DNA of 43,194 nt from CAINVV01 sp031432175 (GTDB lineage: Bacteria; Bacteroidota; Bacteroidia; Bacteroidales; Prolixibacteraceae). The stretch covers positions 1 through 43,194 of the forward strand of contig CAYHQN010000020.1 of NCBI GenBank assembly GCA_964358545.1, written 5' to 3'. Each line of letters begins with the position of its first letter. The first letter of the stretch is position 1. The notes beneath the pieces are model-generated. The model was not told where the DNA came from. It did not search any database and saw only the letters and a program-made list of their open reading frames with translations. Shown piece by piece: positions 16,907-24,689 of this stretch. The position numbers and the translations under genes are program-made.

Positions 16907-19900
16907 ATGATGACTAAAAACTACCATTCTCAAAAGACTTTTTGGTTGATCCTTGGATTGACACTTTTCCTTTTTACCGGATGCAGCAAAGAGCAAAAAA
17001 AGGAGATTAGCAAAATCAACGACTTTGCTTCCCTGCAATCCAAACTTCAGGATCCTCCCTCCGAATACCGCAGTGCCCCCCTGTGGGACTGGAACGACAA
17101 GATCACCGAAGAGGGGATAGATTTCCACATGAAGAAATTCAAGGAGGGTGGCTTGGGTGGCATTTTTGTTCATCCACGACCCGGTCTGATCACAGAATAC
17201 ATCTCTGAAGACTGGCACCATCTCTTTGATTATACTGTTAAGAAGGGAAAGGAACTGGGGATGAAGGTATGGATTTATGACGAAAACAGCTATCCCAGCG
17301 GATTTGCCGGGGGGCATGTTCCGGCTGAAATGCCTGATTCTTATACACATGGAACAGGTATGAGCTGTTTGGTACAGGATACGCTCAAAACTGACACAAC
17401 CAAATATGAGGTGGTTCTTAAACTGGTGAACAATCAGTTCAAAGAGATCACCACCAACCTCAAAGAGGAGCAGGGAAGGATAGGAAAGTATTATCTTTTC
17501 ACAAAAACATTTGCCAAAAAAGGTTACTGGATGGGTAACTTCCCCTATGTGGACCTGCTCTACAAAGGGGTAACCGAAAAATTCATGGAGGTGACCATGA
17601 AAGGTTACGAAAAGTACAACAAAGCCGATTTTGGAAACACCCTGCCGGGGATCTTCACTGACGAGCCCAACCTCGAAGCTGCTCTCGGAACAAGAACTTC
17701 TTACCGGTGGACTCCCGATCTTTTCGCTGAATTTCAAAAACGCTGGGGCTACGATCTGAGAATCAACCTCCCCTCTTTGGTGGACGAAACAGGCAACTGG
17801 AAGAAGGTCCGGCACGATTACTACACCACGCTGCTCGAAATGTTTATTGACCGTTGGGCCAAACCCTGGAGCAAATATTGTGAAGAGAACAAACTCCTCT
17901 GGACAGGTCACTACTGGGAGCATGGCTGGCCAAAGCCGACCGACGGATCTGACGAATCCTCCTTTTACATTTATCACCAGCAACCGGGCGTTGATATGCT
18001 CGGAAACACCTATACTCCGAATGGTCTGGGAGGTCAATTCGGTAATACGCGGGCCATCCGCGAACTGCACAGTGCCGCCAACCAGGCAGGTCACAACCGA
18101 ATGTTGAGTGAAACCTACGGCGGGGCAGGTTGGGAGATCAATTTTGCCAATTTTAAGCGATTGGTCGACTGGGAAGTTGTTTTAGGAGTCAACTTTGTCA
18201 ACCAACACCTCTCCTATTTCACCATCAAAGGGGTTCGCAAATTCGATTATCCGCCTAGTTTTTCCTACCACGAACCATGGTGGGAAAACTACAAACCCAT
18301 GGGCGATTACATCGGACGTATCTCCATGGCCATGTCAACGGGTGAACAAATTAACAAAACATTGGTGCTGCAACCCAATACCACCGCCTGGAGCTACTTC
18401 TCCCGAATCGTAAAAAATGCCACCATCGACACGATCCAGGACAATTTCAAACATTTTGTCTTCCTGCTGGAAAGGGCGCATTACGAATATGATCTTGGAT
18501 CAGAATTGGTTTTACGAACCATCGGATCTGTCAACAATGGGAAGTTGGTAATAGGGAAACGTGCGTATAGTTTGGTCGTCATTCCTGCCACAATGGAAAA
18601 TCTCGATCAGAATAGTTACAAGCTGCTTCAGGAATATCTGCTTCAGGGTGGCAGAGTTCTTTCTTTTACGCACAACATTCCCCGACTGGATGGAGCCGAA
18701 AGCAATCTGAACAACGAATTAATGACAGCCTTCTCCAAACAGTGGAGTTTCTCGAATGCTCCAGATGATGAAATTGCCAGGACAGCTCTGAGAGATCCTG
18801 ATTTTGATATCACTGAATCCCTGCCACTCACAGGCGAACTTTACCACCAGCGCAGAATCCTGAAAGACGGAGAACTTCTCTTCTTTGTAAACACTGATAC
18901 CACTCAAAATGTATCGGCAACAATCACTGGCAATGGCAAGAGCCTGGTAAAGATGGACCTCAATGATGGAAGTTGCTCATTGGTTCCTGTGAAATCCGAA
19001 AATGGACAAATCAGTTTCGACATGGAACTACCTCCCATCGGAAGCGCCCTCTATTTCCTGACCAAAACAAACACTGCGGCAGTTTCAGCTTCAGCCATTG
19101 CAGCAACTGCAACAGCTGCAAACGGATCAGAAATTCCTATTGAAAATCCTGTATCGGAGCAAGTAGAAACTACAGTGAAGCAGGAGGCGGACAACGTTCT
19201 GGTTCTCGACTTCCTTGATTTAAAAGGGAAAAAAATCGATCTGAAGGAGACTTACTTTATGAAAGCCATGCACCAGCTTTACGACAGCAGCGGATTCAAA
19301 ATGGGCAATCCATGGCAACATAAGATTCAGTACAAACAGGATTACATGACCCTAGACACCTTTAAAACCGGATCAGGTTTTGAGGTGAATTACCATTTCA
19401 ATGTCGCTGCCGGGGCAGATTTAAATGCGTTATCGGGTCTTGATGCAGTGATCGAACGTCCCGAATTGTGGGATCTCTTTCTCAATGGTACGAAACTCAC
19501 AAAATCGGACAAATGGTGGATCGACCGTGAATTCTACCGTTTCCCGGTAGGAGGTCATCTAAAAGCAGGTGAGAATATCCTCACGCTGAAAGCAGAAAAA
19601 ATGTCGGTACATGCTGAAATCATGCCTGCCTATCTGGTTGGTAATTTCAAATTGACCCCGCTCAAGCAAGGTTTTGAAGTGACCAACGGCTCTATAAATG
19701 CTTTGGGTCCATGGAAAACACAGGGTTTCCCATTCTATTCCCAAAAGGTACTCTACACACAGAAATACAAAACGCTTCAATCCGGAAAAACCTACAAACT
19801 CAAACTGAACCGTTGGAACGGAACGATGGCAGTGGTATACCTGAATGGCGTCAAAACGGGTCTGATCACAACTTCTCCATTTGAAATTAGTCTTCCGGCA

Positions 19901-20110
19901 AACCTAAAAACTGATGAAAATACCCTCTCTGTCGAGGTTATAGGTAGTCTGAAAAACACCTTCGGCTTTCTGTACAAAAGCAGTACAGGCAGATGGATCA
20001 TTGGTCCGGGAGATTGGGATGTTGCCCCTGCGACGCTTCCATCACTGGATCAATACTTCCTCCTTGAGTATGGATTGTTCGAACCCTTCAGCCTGGTTTC
20101 GATGAATTGA
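16907..20110 (+). CDS. GH106-related large glycoside hydrolase, lipoprotein
   Basis: A 1067-aa protein with a clear lipoprotein signal (LFLFTGCSKEQ), so probably tethered to a membrane, perhaps surface-exposed. The N-terminal catalytic region resembles GH106-type enzymes: APLWDWNDKIT, GGIFVHPRPGL, and WIYDENSYPSGFAGG, with candidate catalytic acids in FTDEPN and LSETYGG. An alanine/threonine-rich linker at about residues 721-745 separates it from C-terminal beta domains (about 765-1060), which look like carbohydrate-binding jelly rolls. It is only distantly related to the preceding gene, so it probably cuts a different bond in the same glycan. The exact CAZy family cannot be fixed without a profile search. 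Confidence 0.85.
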   Translation: MMTKNYHSQKTFWLILGLTLFLFTGCSKEQKKEISKINDFASLQSKLQDPPSEYRSAPLWDWNDKITEEGIDFHMKKFKEGGLGGIFVHPRPGLITEYISEDWHHLFDYTVKKGKELGMKVWIYDENSYPSGFAGGHVPAEMPDSYTHGTGMSCLVQDTLKTDTTKYEVVLKLVNNQFKEITTNLKEEQGRIGKYYLFTKTFAKKGYWMGNFPYVDLLYKGVTEKFMEVTMKGYEKYNKADFGNTLPGIFTDEPNLEAALGTRTSYRWTPDLFAEFQKRWGYDLRINLPSLVDETGNWKKVRHDYYTTLLEMFIDRWAKPWSKYCEENKLLWTGHYWEHGWPKPTDGSDESSFYIYHQQPGVDMLGNTYTPNGLGGQFGNTRAIRELHSAANQAGHNRMLSETYGGAGWEINFANFKRLVDWEVVLGVNFVNQHLSYFTIKGVRKFDYPPSFSYHEPWWENYKPMGDYIGRISMAMSTGEQINKTLVLQPNTTAWSYFSRIVKNATIDTIQDNFKHFVFLLERAHYEYDLGSELVLRTIGSVNNGKLVIGKRAYSLVVIPATMENLDQNSYKLLQEYLLQGGRVLSFTHNIPRLDGAESNLNNELMTAFSKQWSFSNAPDDEIARTALRDPDFDITESLPLTGELYHQRRILKDGELLFFVNTDTTQNVSATITGNGKSLVKMDLNDGSCSLVPVKSENGQISFDMELPPIGSALYFLTKTNTAAVSASAIAATATAANGSEIPIENPVSEQVETTVKQEADNVLVLDFLDLKGKKIDLKETYFMKAMHQLYDSSGFKMGNPWQHKIQYKQDYMTLDTFKTGSGFEVNYHFNVAAGADLNALSGLDAVIERPELWDLFLNGTKLTKSDKWWIDREFYRFPVGGHLKAGENILTLKAEKMSVHAEIMPAYLVGNFKLTPLKQGFEVTNGSINALGPWKTQGFPFYSQKVLYTQKYKTLQSGKTYKLKLNRWNGTMAVVYLNGVKTGLITTSPFEISLPANLKTDENTLSVEVIGSLKNTFGFLYKSSTGRWIIGPGDWDVAPATLPSLDQYFLLEYGLFEPFSLVSMN

Positions 20111-20127
20111 ATGCATCTTACAATACT

Positions 20128-20166
20128 TTGTGGACCTTCGTGGTAACCTTTGTGCCCTTCGTGGTT
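20128..20166. repeat. TTCGTGGTAACC-type tandem repeat before the RbsD-like gene
   Basis: Imperfect copies of a 9-12-bp phrase (TTCGTGGTAACC, TTTGTGCCC, TTCGTGGTTA) fill most of the 73-bp gap between the second GH106-like gene and the next ATG. Confidence 0.65.
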
Positions 20167-20183
20167 AAAAAAAATATACTGAA

Positions 20184-20744
20184 ATGAAGAAAATAGGCCT
20201 CTATCTAATGATTTTGCTGCTTTTCTGCGGCTCCTGCGATTTTTTTGTAACAGGAAAATCAACTCCCACGGAAAAGAGCTGGCAGGAGAAATTCAATGCG
20301 GAACTCCCCCTGCTTGGACACAGAAACTGGATCCTGGTAGTCGACAAAGCCTTTCCAGCCCAGACGGCTACCGGCATTACCGTTATCAATACAGGTGAAT
20401 CATTACAGGATGTTTTGCAGTTTACCCTGCAAAAAATTGATCGGTCGCTGCACGTCAGACCGGTAATTTATACTGATAAGGAATTGAATTTCATCACGCC
20501 ACAAATGGTCCCTTTGGTAAATGGCTACAAGAAAGAGCTGCAAAAAACGCTCAAAGGCATAGAGCCTCAAACGCTGCTGCATGATTCGGTATTTGTGAAA
20601 ATCGACCAGGCTTCCAAACTTTTTAAGGTGATTGTTTTGAAAACAGAAGAGACCATTCCCTACTCTTCCGTCTTCATCCAACTCGATTGCAAATATTGGT
20701 CATCAGAGAATGAAAAAGCAATGCGGGAGTTGATGAAAAATTGA
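20184..20744 (+). CDS. RbsD/FucU-family protein with lipoprotein signal
   Basis: A 186-aa protein in two parts. Residues 1-20 form a lipoprotein-like signal (LLLFCGSC), and the rest matches the RbsD/FucU sugar-mutarotase fold. The family's GH-x-D-x-x-P pattern is seen as LLGHRNWILVVDKAFP at about residues 43-58, and the C-terminal substrate segment appears as IPYSSVFIQLDC. RbsD and FucU are normally cytoplasmic and interconvert pyranose/furanose forms or anomers of ribose or fucose; an exported, lipidated form is unusual. It follows the glycosidase genes by 73 bp and may act on the sugar they release. Activity is inferred and not all catalytic residues can be confirmed by eye. Confidence 0.75.
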   Translation: MKKIGLYLMILLLFCGSCDFFVTGKSTPTEKSWQEKFNAELPLLGHRNWILVVDKAFPAQTATGITVINTGESLQDVLQFTLQKIDRSLHVRPVIYTDKELNFITPQMVPLVNGYKKELQKTLKGIEPQTLLHDSVFVKIDQASKLFKVIVLKTEETIPYSSVFIQLDCKYWSSENEKAMRELMKN

Positions 20745-20766
20745 AACGGGGAAACAGAGAAACATA
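20743..20766. repeat. 8-bp tandem repeat starting in the stop codon
   Basis: GAAACGGG, GAAACAGA, GAAACATA follow each other directly, beginning at the second base of the TGA stop of the RbsD-like gene. Confidence 0.6.
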
Positions 20767-20780
20767 GAATTGTTTGAAAA

Positions 20781-20889
20781 GTTTGAAGGGTTTAAATATT
20801 GTTTGAAGGGTTTAAAAAGTTTATAGGGTTATAACATTTCAAACATTTCAAACATTTCAAACATTTCAAACATTTCAAACATTTCAAAC
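20781..20889. repeat. leader repeats of the HAD gene: 2 x 16 bp and 6 x 9 bp, mutually complementary
   Basis: GTTTGAAGGGTTTAAA occurs twice with a 20-bp period (20781-20796, 20801-20816). It is followed by six perfect copies of ATTTCAAAC (20836-20889) ending 13 bp before the HAD start codon. GTTTGAA and TTCAAAC are reverse complements, so the two blocks can pair. Two copies of the same 9-bp phrase also lie just before the comF-type start at 31824. Confidence 0.9.
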
Positions 20890-20902
20890 AATAGCAGTTT
20901 TT

Positions 20903-21520
20903 ATGCTTGAAAATATAATTTTTGATCTTGGAGGCGTTCTCTTGAATATAGACATGGCCCAAACCAGAACAGCCTTTGCCCGGCTCGGTTGGAAAGAGGA
21001 AGACTGGAAAGGTATCAACCAGAGTGGCCACCTGATTTTCGAAAATCTTGAAATCGGATTGGATTCTCCGGCCAAGTTCAGGAAGAAAATAAGGCAGATT
21101 CTGCCTTCCTCTCCGACTGATGCTGAAATTGATTATGCCTGGAATGCCATGCTGCGGGATTTTCCCATTGAAATTGTCAATTATCTGGTCAAACTAAAAA
21201 GCAAATACAGGCTTTTTCTGTTGAGTAACACCAACGAATTGCATCTTCAAAGATTCAAAGATATTTTTGAGGGAAGCTTTGGTTATTCCATCGATCAGCT
21301 TTTCGAAAAATGCTACTATTCGCATGAAATAGGGCACAGAAAACCCAATTCTGAGGCTTTTACTGTGCTTTTGGATGATGCCGGACTGGATCCTGAAAAG
21401 ACCCTTTTTGTAGATGATTTGAAACACAATACCGAAACAGCCGAAAAGCTTGGCATGAAAGTTCTTCACATTGAGCCTGGGACGTTGATGCAAAGACTCC
21501 CTGAATACCTTGAGGATTGA
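20903..21520 (+). CDS. HAD-superfamily (subfamily IA) hydrolase
   Basis: A 205-aa soluble phosphatase-like protein. HAD motif I is FDLGGVLL with nucleophile D8 (the second position is Gly, as in the subfamily with an FDLGGVL signature), motif II is LLSNTN with S108, motif III is K147 in GHRKPN, and motif IV is FVDD at 169-172. A helical cap lies between motifs I and II. The substrate is unknown; relatives dephosphorylate small sugar phosphates, FMN or nucleotides. The leader is built of complementary tandem repeats that may affect translation. It converges with ispG across an AT-rich repeat element. Confidence 0.92.
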   Translation: MLENIIFDLGGVLLNIDMAQTRTAFARLGWKEEDWKGINQSGHLIFENLEIGLDSPAKFRKKIRQILPSSPTDAEIDYAWNAMLRDFPIEIVNYLVKLKSKYRLFLLSNTNELHLQRFKDIFEGSFGYSIDQLFEKCYYSHEIGHRKPNSEAFTVLLDDAGLDPEKTLFVDDLKHNTETAEKLGMKVLHIEPGTLMQRLPEYLED

Positions 21521-21526
21521 AGCCTA

Positions 21527-21574
21527 ATCTTATTATCTTATTTCAAAATGATCATAAAAATAAGATAATAAGAT
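21527..21574. terminator. 17-bp-arm AT-rich inverted repeat between HAD and ispG
   Basis: ATCTTATTATCTTATTT (21527-21543) is a perfect reverse complement of 21558-21574 across a 14-nt loop. Lying 6 bp after the HAD stop, it may act as a terminator, but its right arm also begins a copy of the dispersed AT-rich element. Confidence 0.55.
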
Positions 21575-21635
21575 ACTGATCTCCTTACATCCACCTTTCT
21601 ACTAAGATTAATTATAAAAATAAGGTTTATATTAT
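21558..21635 (+). repeat. AT-rich three-block element, copy A
   Basis: The element has three conserved blocks: AAATAAGATAATAAGAT at the left end, TCTACTAAGATT (21598-21609) in the middle, and AAAATAAGGTTTATAT at the right end (from 21617). The spacers between blocks are not conserved. Total 78 bp. Confidence 0.8.
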
Positions 21636-21681
21636 CCTGATTGCGAAACTTCGCTCAGAGACCGGTCTCATCTTCTCCGTC

Positions 21682-21717
21682 GTCCTAGTCATCCTAGTCG
21701 TCCCAGTCGTCCTCTCG
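21682..21717. repeat. 9-bp tandem repeat abutting the ispG stop
   Basis: Four 9-bp units (GTCCTAGTC, ATCCTAGTC, GTCCCAGTC, GTCCTCTCG) end exactly next to the ispG stop codon at 21718-21720. The same unit type abuts the gltX 3' end at 39122-39175. Confidence 0.85.
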
Positions 21718-23592
21718 TCAGTCCTTCCTCTTCGGCTCCTTCCACTCGCCACTCTCTTTGATCAGCTTTTTCAGCTCTTCAACCGCATGCTCAGTAGACA
21801 CATGTCGCTGAATCAGTTTTTGTCCTTTGTAAAGGTTGATGGTCCCTTTTCCGGCACCTACATAGCCATAGTCAACATCCCCCATCTCACCAGGACCATT
21901 TACAACGCAGCCCATTACCCCAATCTTGAGATTTTTCAGGTGTTTGAAGTTTCTTTTAATCTCGGCTACGGTATCCCTCAAATCAAAAAGGGTGCGGCCA
22001 CAACCCGGACAAGAGATAAACTCCGTTTTAGTTACCCTCATGCGGCTGGCCTGAAGGATGCCAAAGGATAAATTTTTAAGTTCATTGTAGCCAATGTTTC
22101 CATCGTTGGAAATCATGATACCATCGCCATATCCGTCGATAAACAGTCCACCCAGATCTGTACAGGCAGCCACCAATAAATCTTCGTAATTATTCTTTCG
22201 GTAGGAACGGTGCAGAATAACCGGTATTTTGCAGATATGCGCATCCAATTCCATGAAAAAAGCACGCATTTCGGCAAAACTATTTAGGTTATTGCTCTCC
22301 ATGATCAGTACCATTTTCCGCTCCCGCTTCAGTTTCTCAATGGTTTCCGGATTCCGTTCCTTGAATCGGTCGTATTCCGCCTTGTTGACCCGGACGAATC
22401 GCATCTGATTGGCGTAGAAATCGTTGTATAAGTACTCCTCCAATGTCAGGATGGCATACTCTTTGCCGGATTTATCCAAAATCTGCTTTCCATCATAAAA
22501 ATATTCAGGTTCGGTTCCTGAACTTATGGTTTTGATCTCGTCAATACTGTAATTGTTCAAATTGGCAATAACAACAACTGGTTTCTTACCTCCAATATCG
22601 TTGACCGGCCGGTTAGAGCGTCTTTCATATTCGAAAGGATTGGTCTGGGCAACCAACGGTGCAGTAATCGGTGCATGTAATTCACGATCCTTGAAAACGT
22701 TTACCAGTTTTCGGGCAAAAGGAATCTCATCCGCCGGATCTTCCGTCAAGGAGACCCGAATGGTATCACCAATTCCGTCTGCCAGCAAAGCCCCTGAGCC
22801 AACAGCCGACTTAATACGACCGTCTTCTCCCTCTCCCGCTTCAGTAACGCCGATATGGAAAGGGAAATTCATCTCTTCAAGCCTCATCCTGTAATTCATC
22901 AGTCTGACAGTATATACCATTATTCGGGTATTGCTTGACTTGATGGAAATGACAATGTTGTGATAATCTTCTGCTTTGCAAATCCTAAGAAATTCCATCA
23001 CTGACTCTACAATGCCGGCCGGTGTATCCCCGTATCTGCTCATGATCCTATCAGAAAGTGAGCCTTGGTTGGCGCCAATTCTCAGGGCAATGCCCCGCTC
23101 TTTACAGGCACGGATAAATGGGACAAAACGTTCTTCAATCTTCTTCAGTTCCAGCCGATACTCGTCATCAGTGTAATTAAGCTGAACAAAAACAGCCCGC
23201 TTATCATAGAAATTACCCGGATTGATCCTTACTTTACACACATTCCTGATGGCAATATCGGCTGCAGCCGGGTTAAAATGTATATCGGCACACAGGGGTT
23301 GCAGATATCCTCTGCGATCGAGCTCGTTCCTGATATTTTTAAGATTTTCAGCTTCACGGACTCCCTGAACTGTTACACGAACCAGATCGGCACCTGCATC
23401 AATGATCCTGATAATCTGATTAACTGTTTTTTCGGTATCATTGGAATCAGTGTCAGTCATGGATTGAATCCTGATCGGCTGACCGGAACCCATTCTGACT
23501 GAGCCAATGTTGACAGTTGCTGTCTCCTGTCGTTTGTAATGCAGCAAATTATCGATGAAGTTAAAACTTTGGTTCATACGCAAATAATTCAT
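21718..23592 (-). CDS. ispG: (E)-4-hydroxy-3-methylbut-2-enyl-diphosphate synthase, large form
   Basis: This enzyme converts MEcPP to HMBPP in the MEP isoprenoid pathway using a [4Fe-4S] cluster. It is the large form found in Bacteroidota, plants and Chlamydia, with an extra domain inserted between the TIM barrel and the reductase-like C-terminal domain. The N-terminal signature IGSVRMGSGQPIRIQSMTDTDSND is intact, and the cluster ligands are seen in SCPGCGRTLF and GCVVNGPGEM. I choose the ATG at 23592 (624 aa); an ATG at 23628 adds twelve unconserved residues and one at 23577 is also possible. It faces a HAD gene convergently and is divergent from gldA. Confidence 0.96.
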   Translation of the reverse strand: MNYLRMNQSFNFIDNLLHYKRQETATVNIGSVRMGSGQPIRIQSMTDTDSNDTEKTVNQIIRIIDAGADLVRVTVQGVREAENLKNIRNELDRRGYLQPLCADIHFNPAAADIAIRNVCKVRINPGNFYDKRAVFVQLNYTDDEYRLELKKIEERFVPFIRACKERGIALRIGANQGSLSDRIMSRYGDTPAGIVESVMEFLRICKAEDYHNIVISIKSSNTRIMVYTVRLMNYRMRLEEMNFPFHIGVTEAGEGEDGRIKSAVGSGALLADGIGDTIRVSLTEDPADEIPFARKLVNVFKDRELHAPITAPLVAQTNPFEYERRSNRPVNDIGGKKPVVVIANLNNYSIDEIKTISSGTEPEYFYDGKQILDKSGKEYAILTLEEYLYNDFYANQMRFVRVNKAEYDRFKERNPETIEKLKRERKMVLIMESNNLNSFAEMRAFFMELDAHICKIPVILHRSYRKNNYEDLLVAACTDLGGLFIDGYGDGIMISNDGNIGYNELKNLSFGILQASRMRVTKTEFISCPGCGRTLFDLRDTVAEIKRNFKHLKNLKIGVMGCVVNGPGEMGDVDYGYVGAGKGTINLYKGQKLIQRHVSTEHAVEELKKLIKESGEWKEPKRKD

Positions 23593-23738
23593 TTTGTATG
23601 ATTCCCGAATCCTCGGGAGAAAAGACATGAATGAAAAGATTTAGTCTAATTTGGTTATTTATTATCAATCAGGGGTACTTCATCCTACCTGAAAAATCTT
23701 TCCCTACTGCCATGGCAAATTTATCCTTTTATTTTGAA

Positions 23739-23746
23739 TAAATTTG
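23739..23746 (+). promoter_or_regulatory. candidate -7 box for gldA
   Basis: TAAATTTG fits TAnnTTTG, 19 bp before the ATG at 23765. No TTTG -33 box at the right spacing. Confidence 0.35.
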
Positions 23747-23764
23747 ACCCAAAATTTCAACTAC

Positions 23765-24670
23765 ATGTCTGTTATTGTTGAAGATGTTTCCAAAAGCTAT
23801 GGGAGTCAGCCCGCACTCGATAAAATCTCCTTTTCAGTCGAACCGGGCAGCATCATGGGAATTCTGGGTCCAAATGGTGCCGGTAAGTCTACCCTCCTGA
23901 AAATTATTTCCGGTTATCTCCGTTCTACTTCAGGATCAGTGAAAATAAATGATCAGGAAGTTGATCCTGAAAACCCGGAAATCAAAAAATTCATTGGTTA
24001 CCTTCCCGAGAATAATCCACTTTACACCGATCTCTATGTTCGGGAGTATCTGAACCTGGTTGCTGGATTTTACAAAATTCCAAACAGGAAAAGCAGGATC
24101 CAGGAAATGATTGAAATGACAGGACTGGAATCCGAGGTATTCAAAAAAATAGGGACTTTGTCAAAAGGATACCGCCAGCGGGTTGGGTTGGCGCAAGCCC
24201 TGCTTCATGATCCTGCGCTGCTGATCCTGGATGAGCCCACTTCCGGCCTTGATCCGGCCCAATTGGTCGAAATCAGACAGTTGATACGGAACATCAGCAG
24301 CAAAAAAACGGTCTTGTTATCCACCCATATCATGCAGGAGGTTGATGCGGTATGCGACAGGGTGCTAATTCTGAACCTGGGGAAAGTGGTGGCCCTGGAA
24401 ACCCCTGAAAACATAAAAAAGCTTACTTATCAGAAAATCAGGAAGATTCTGGTAGAATATGGTGAGGCGGTTCAGGTTCAATTATTTGAATCAATGAAGG
24501 GAGTCATAAAAACTGAACAACTTGGCACCAATAAATTTCTGGTATTCACTTCAGGTGATGACCTCAGACCTGCCCTGTTCAAGCATGCGGTGAAAAACAA
24601 TCTGACCCTTCTCACCCTGCATGAACAGGAGTCTTCCATGGAACATAGTTTTCTGGAACTCGTTAAATAA
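23765..24670 (+). CDS. gldA: ABC transporter ATP-binding protein, GldA type
   Basis: A 301-aa ABC ATPase from the ATG at 23765 (an upstream in-frame TTG only adds an unconserved seven residues). Walker A GPNGAGKST lies at 35-43, the signature LSKGYRQR at about 131-138, and Walker B LLILDEPTSGLDP at about 150-162, followed by the D- and H-loops (STHIMQEV). The C-terminal extension matches the GldA branch. GldA with GldF and GldG forms a transporter needed for gliding in some Flavobacteria, but the gene is also kept in non-gliding Bacteroidales, and no gldF or gldG is here. It lies 19 bp before the next gene. Confidence 0.88.
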   Translation: MSVIVEDVSKSYGSQPALDKISFSVEPGSIMGILGPNGAGKSTLLKIISGYLRSTSGSVKINDQEVDPENPEIKKFIGYLPENNPLYTDLYVREYLNLVAGFYKIPNRKSRIQEMIEMTGLESEVFKKIGTLSKGYRQRVGLAQALLHDPALLILDEPTSGLDPAQLVEIRQLIRNISSKKTVLLSTHIMQEVDAVCDRVLILNLGKVVALETPENIKKLTYQKIRKILVEYGEAVQVQLFESMKGVIKTEQLGTNKFLVFTSGDDLRPALFKHAVKNNLTLLTLHEQESSMEHSFLELVK

Positions 24671-24689
24671 GAGAGATAACTATTACGAC

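Noticed and set aside
16880..18094. Long open frame (404 codons) on the minus strand inside the second GH106-like gene
   Set aside because: It is antisense to a well-supported gene, shows no recognisable domain, and has the composition of a mirror frame.
20836..20889. Possible CRISPR or origin iterons from ATTTCAAAC repeats
   Set aside because: The units are contiguous 9-mers without spacers and lie directly in a gene leader; no replication gene is nearby.
23765..24670. Taking gldA as evidence of gliding motility
   Set aside because: GldA-like ATPases occur in non-gliding Bacteroidales, and no other gliding or type IX secretion gene is in the window.
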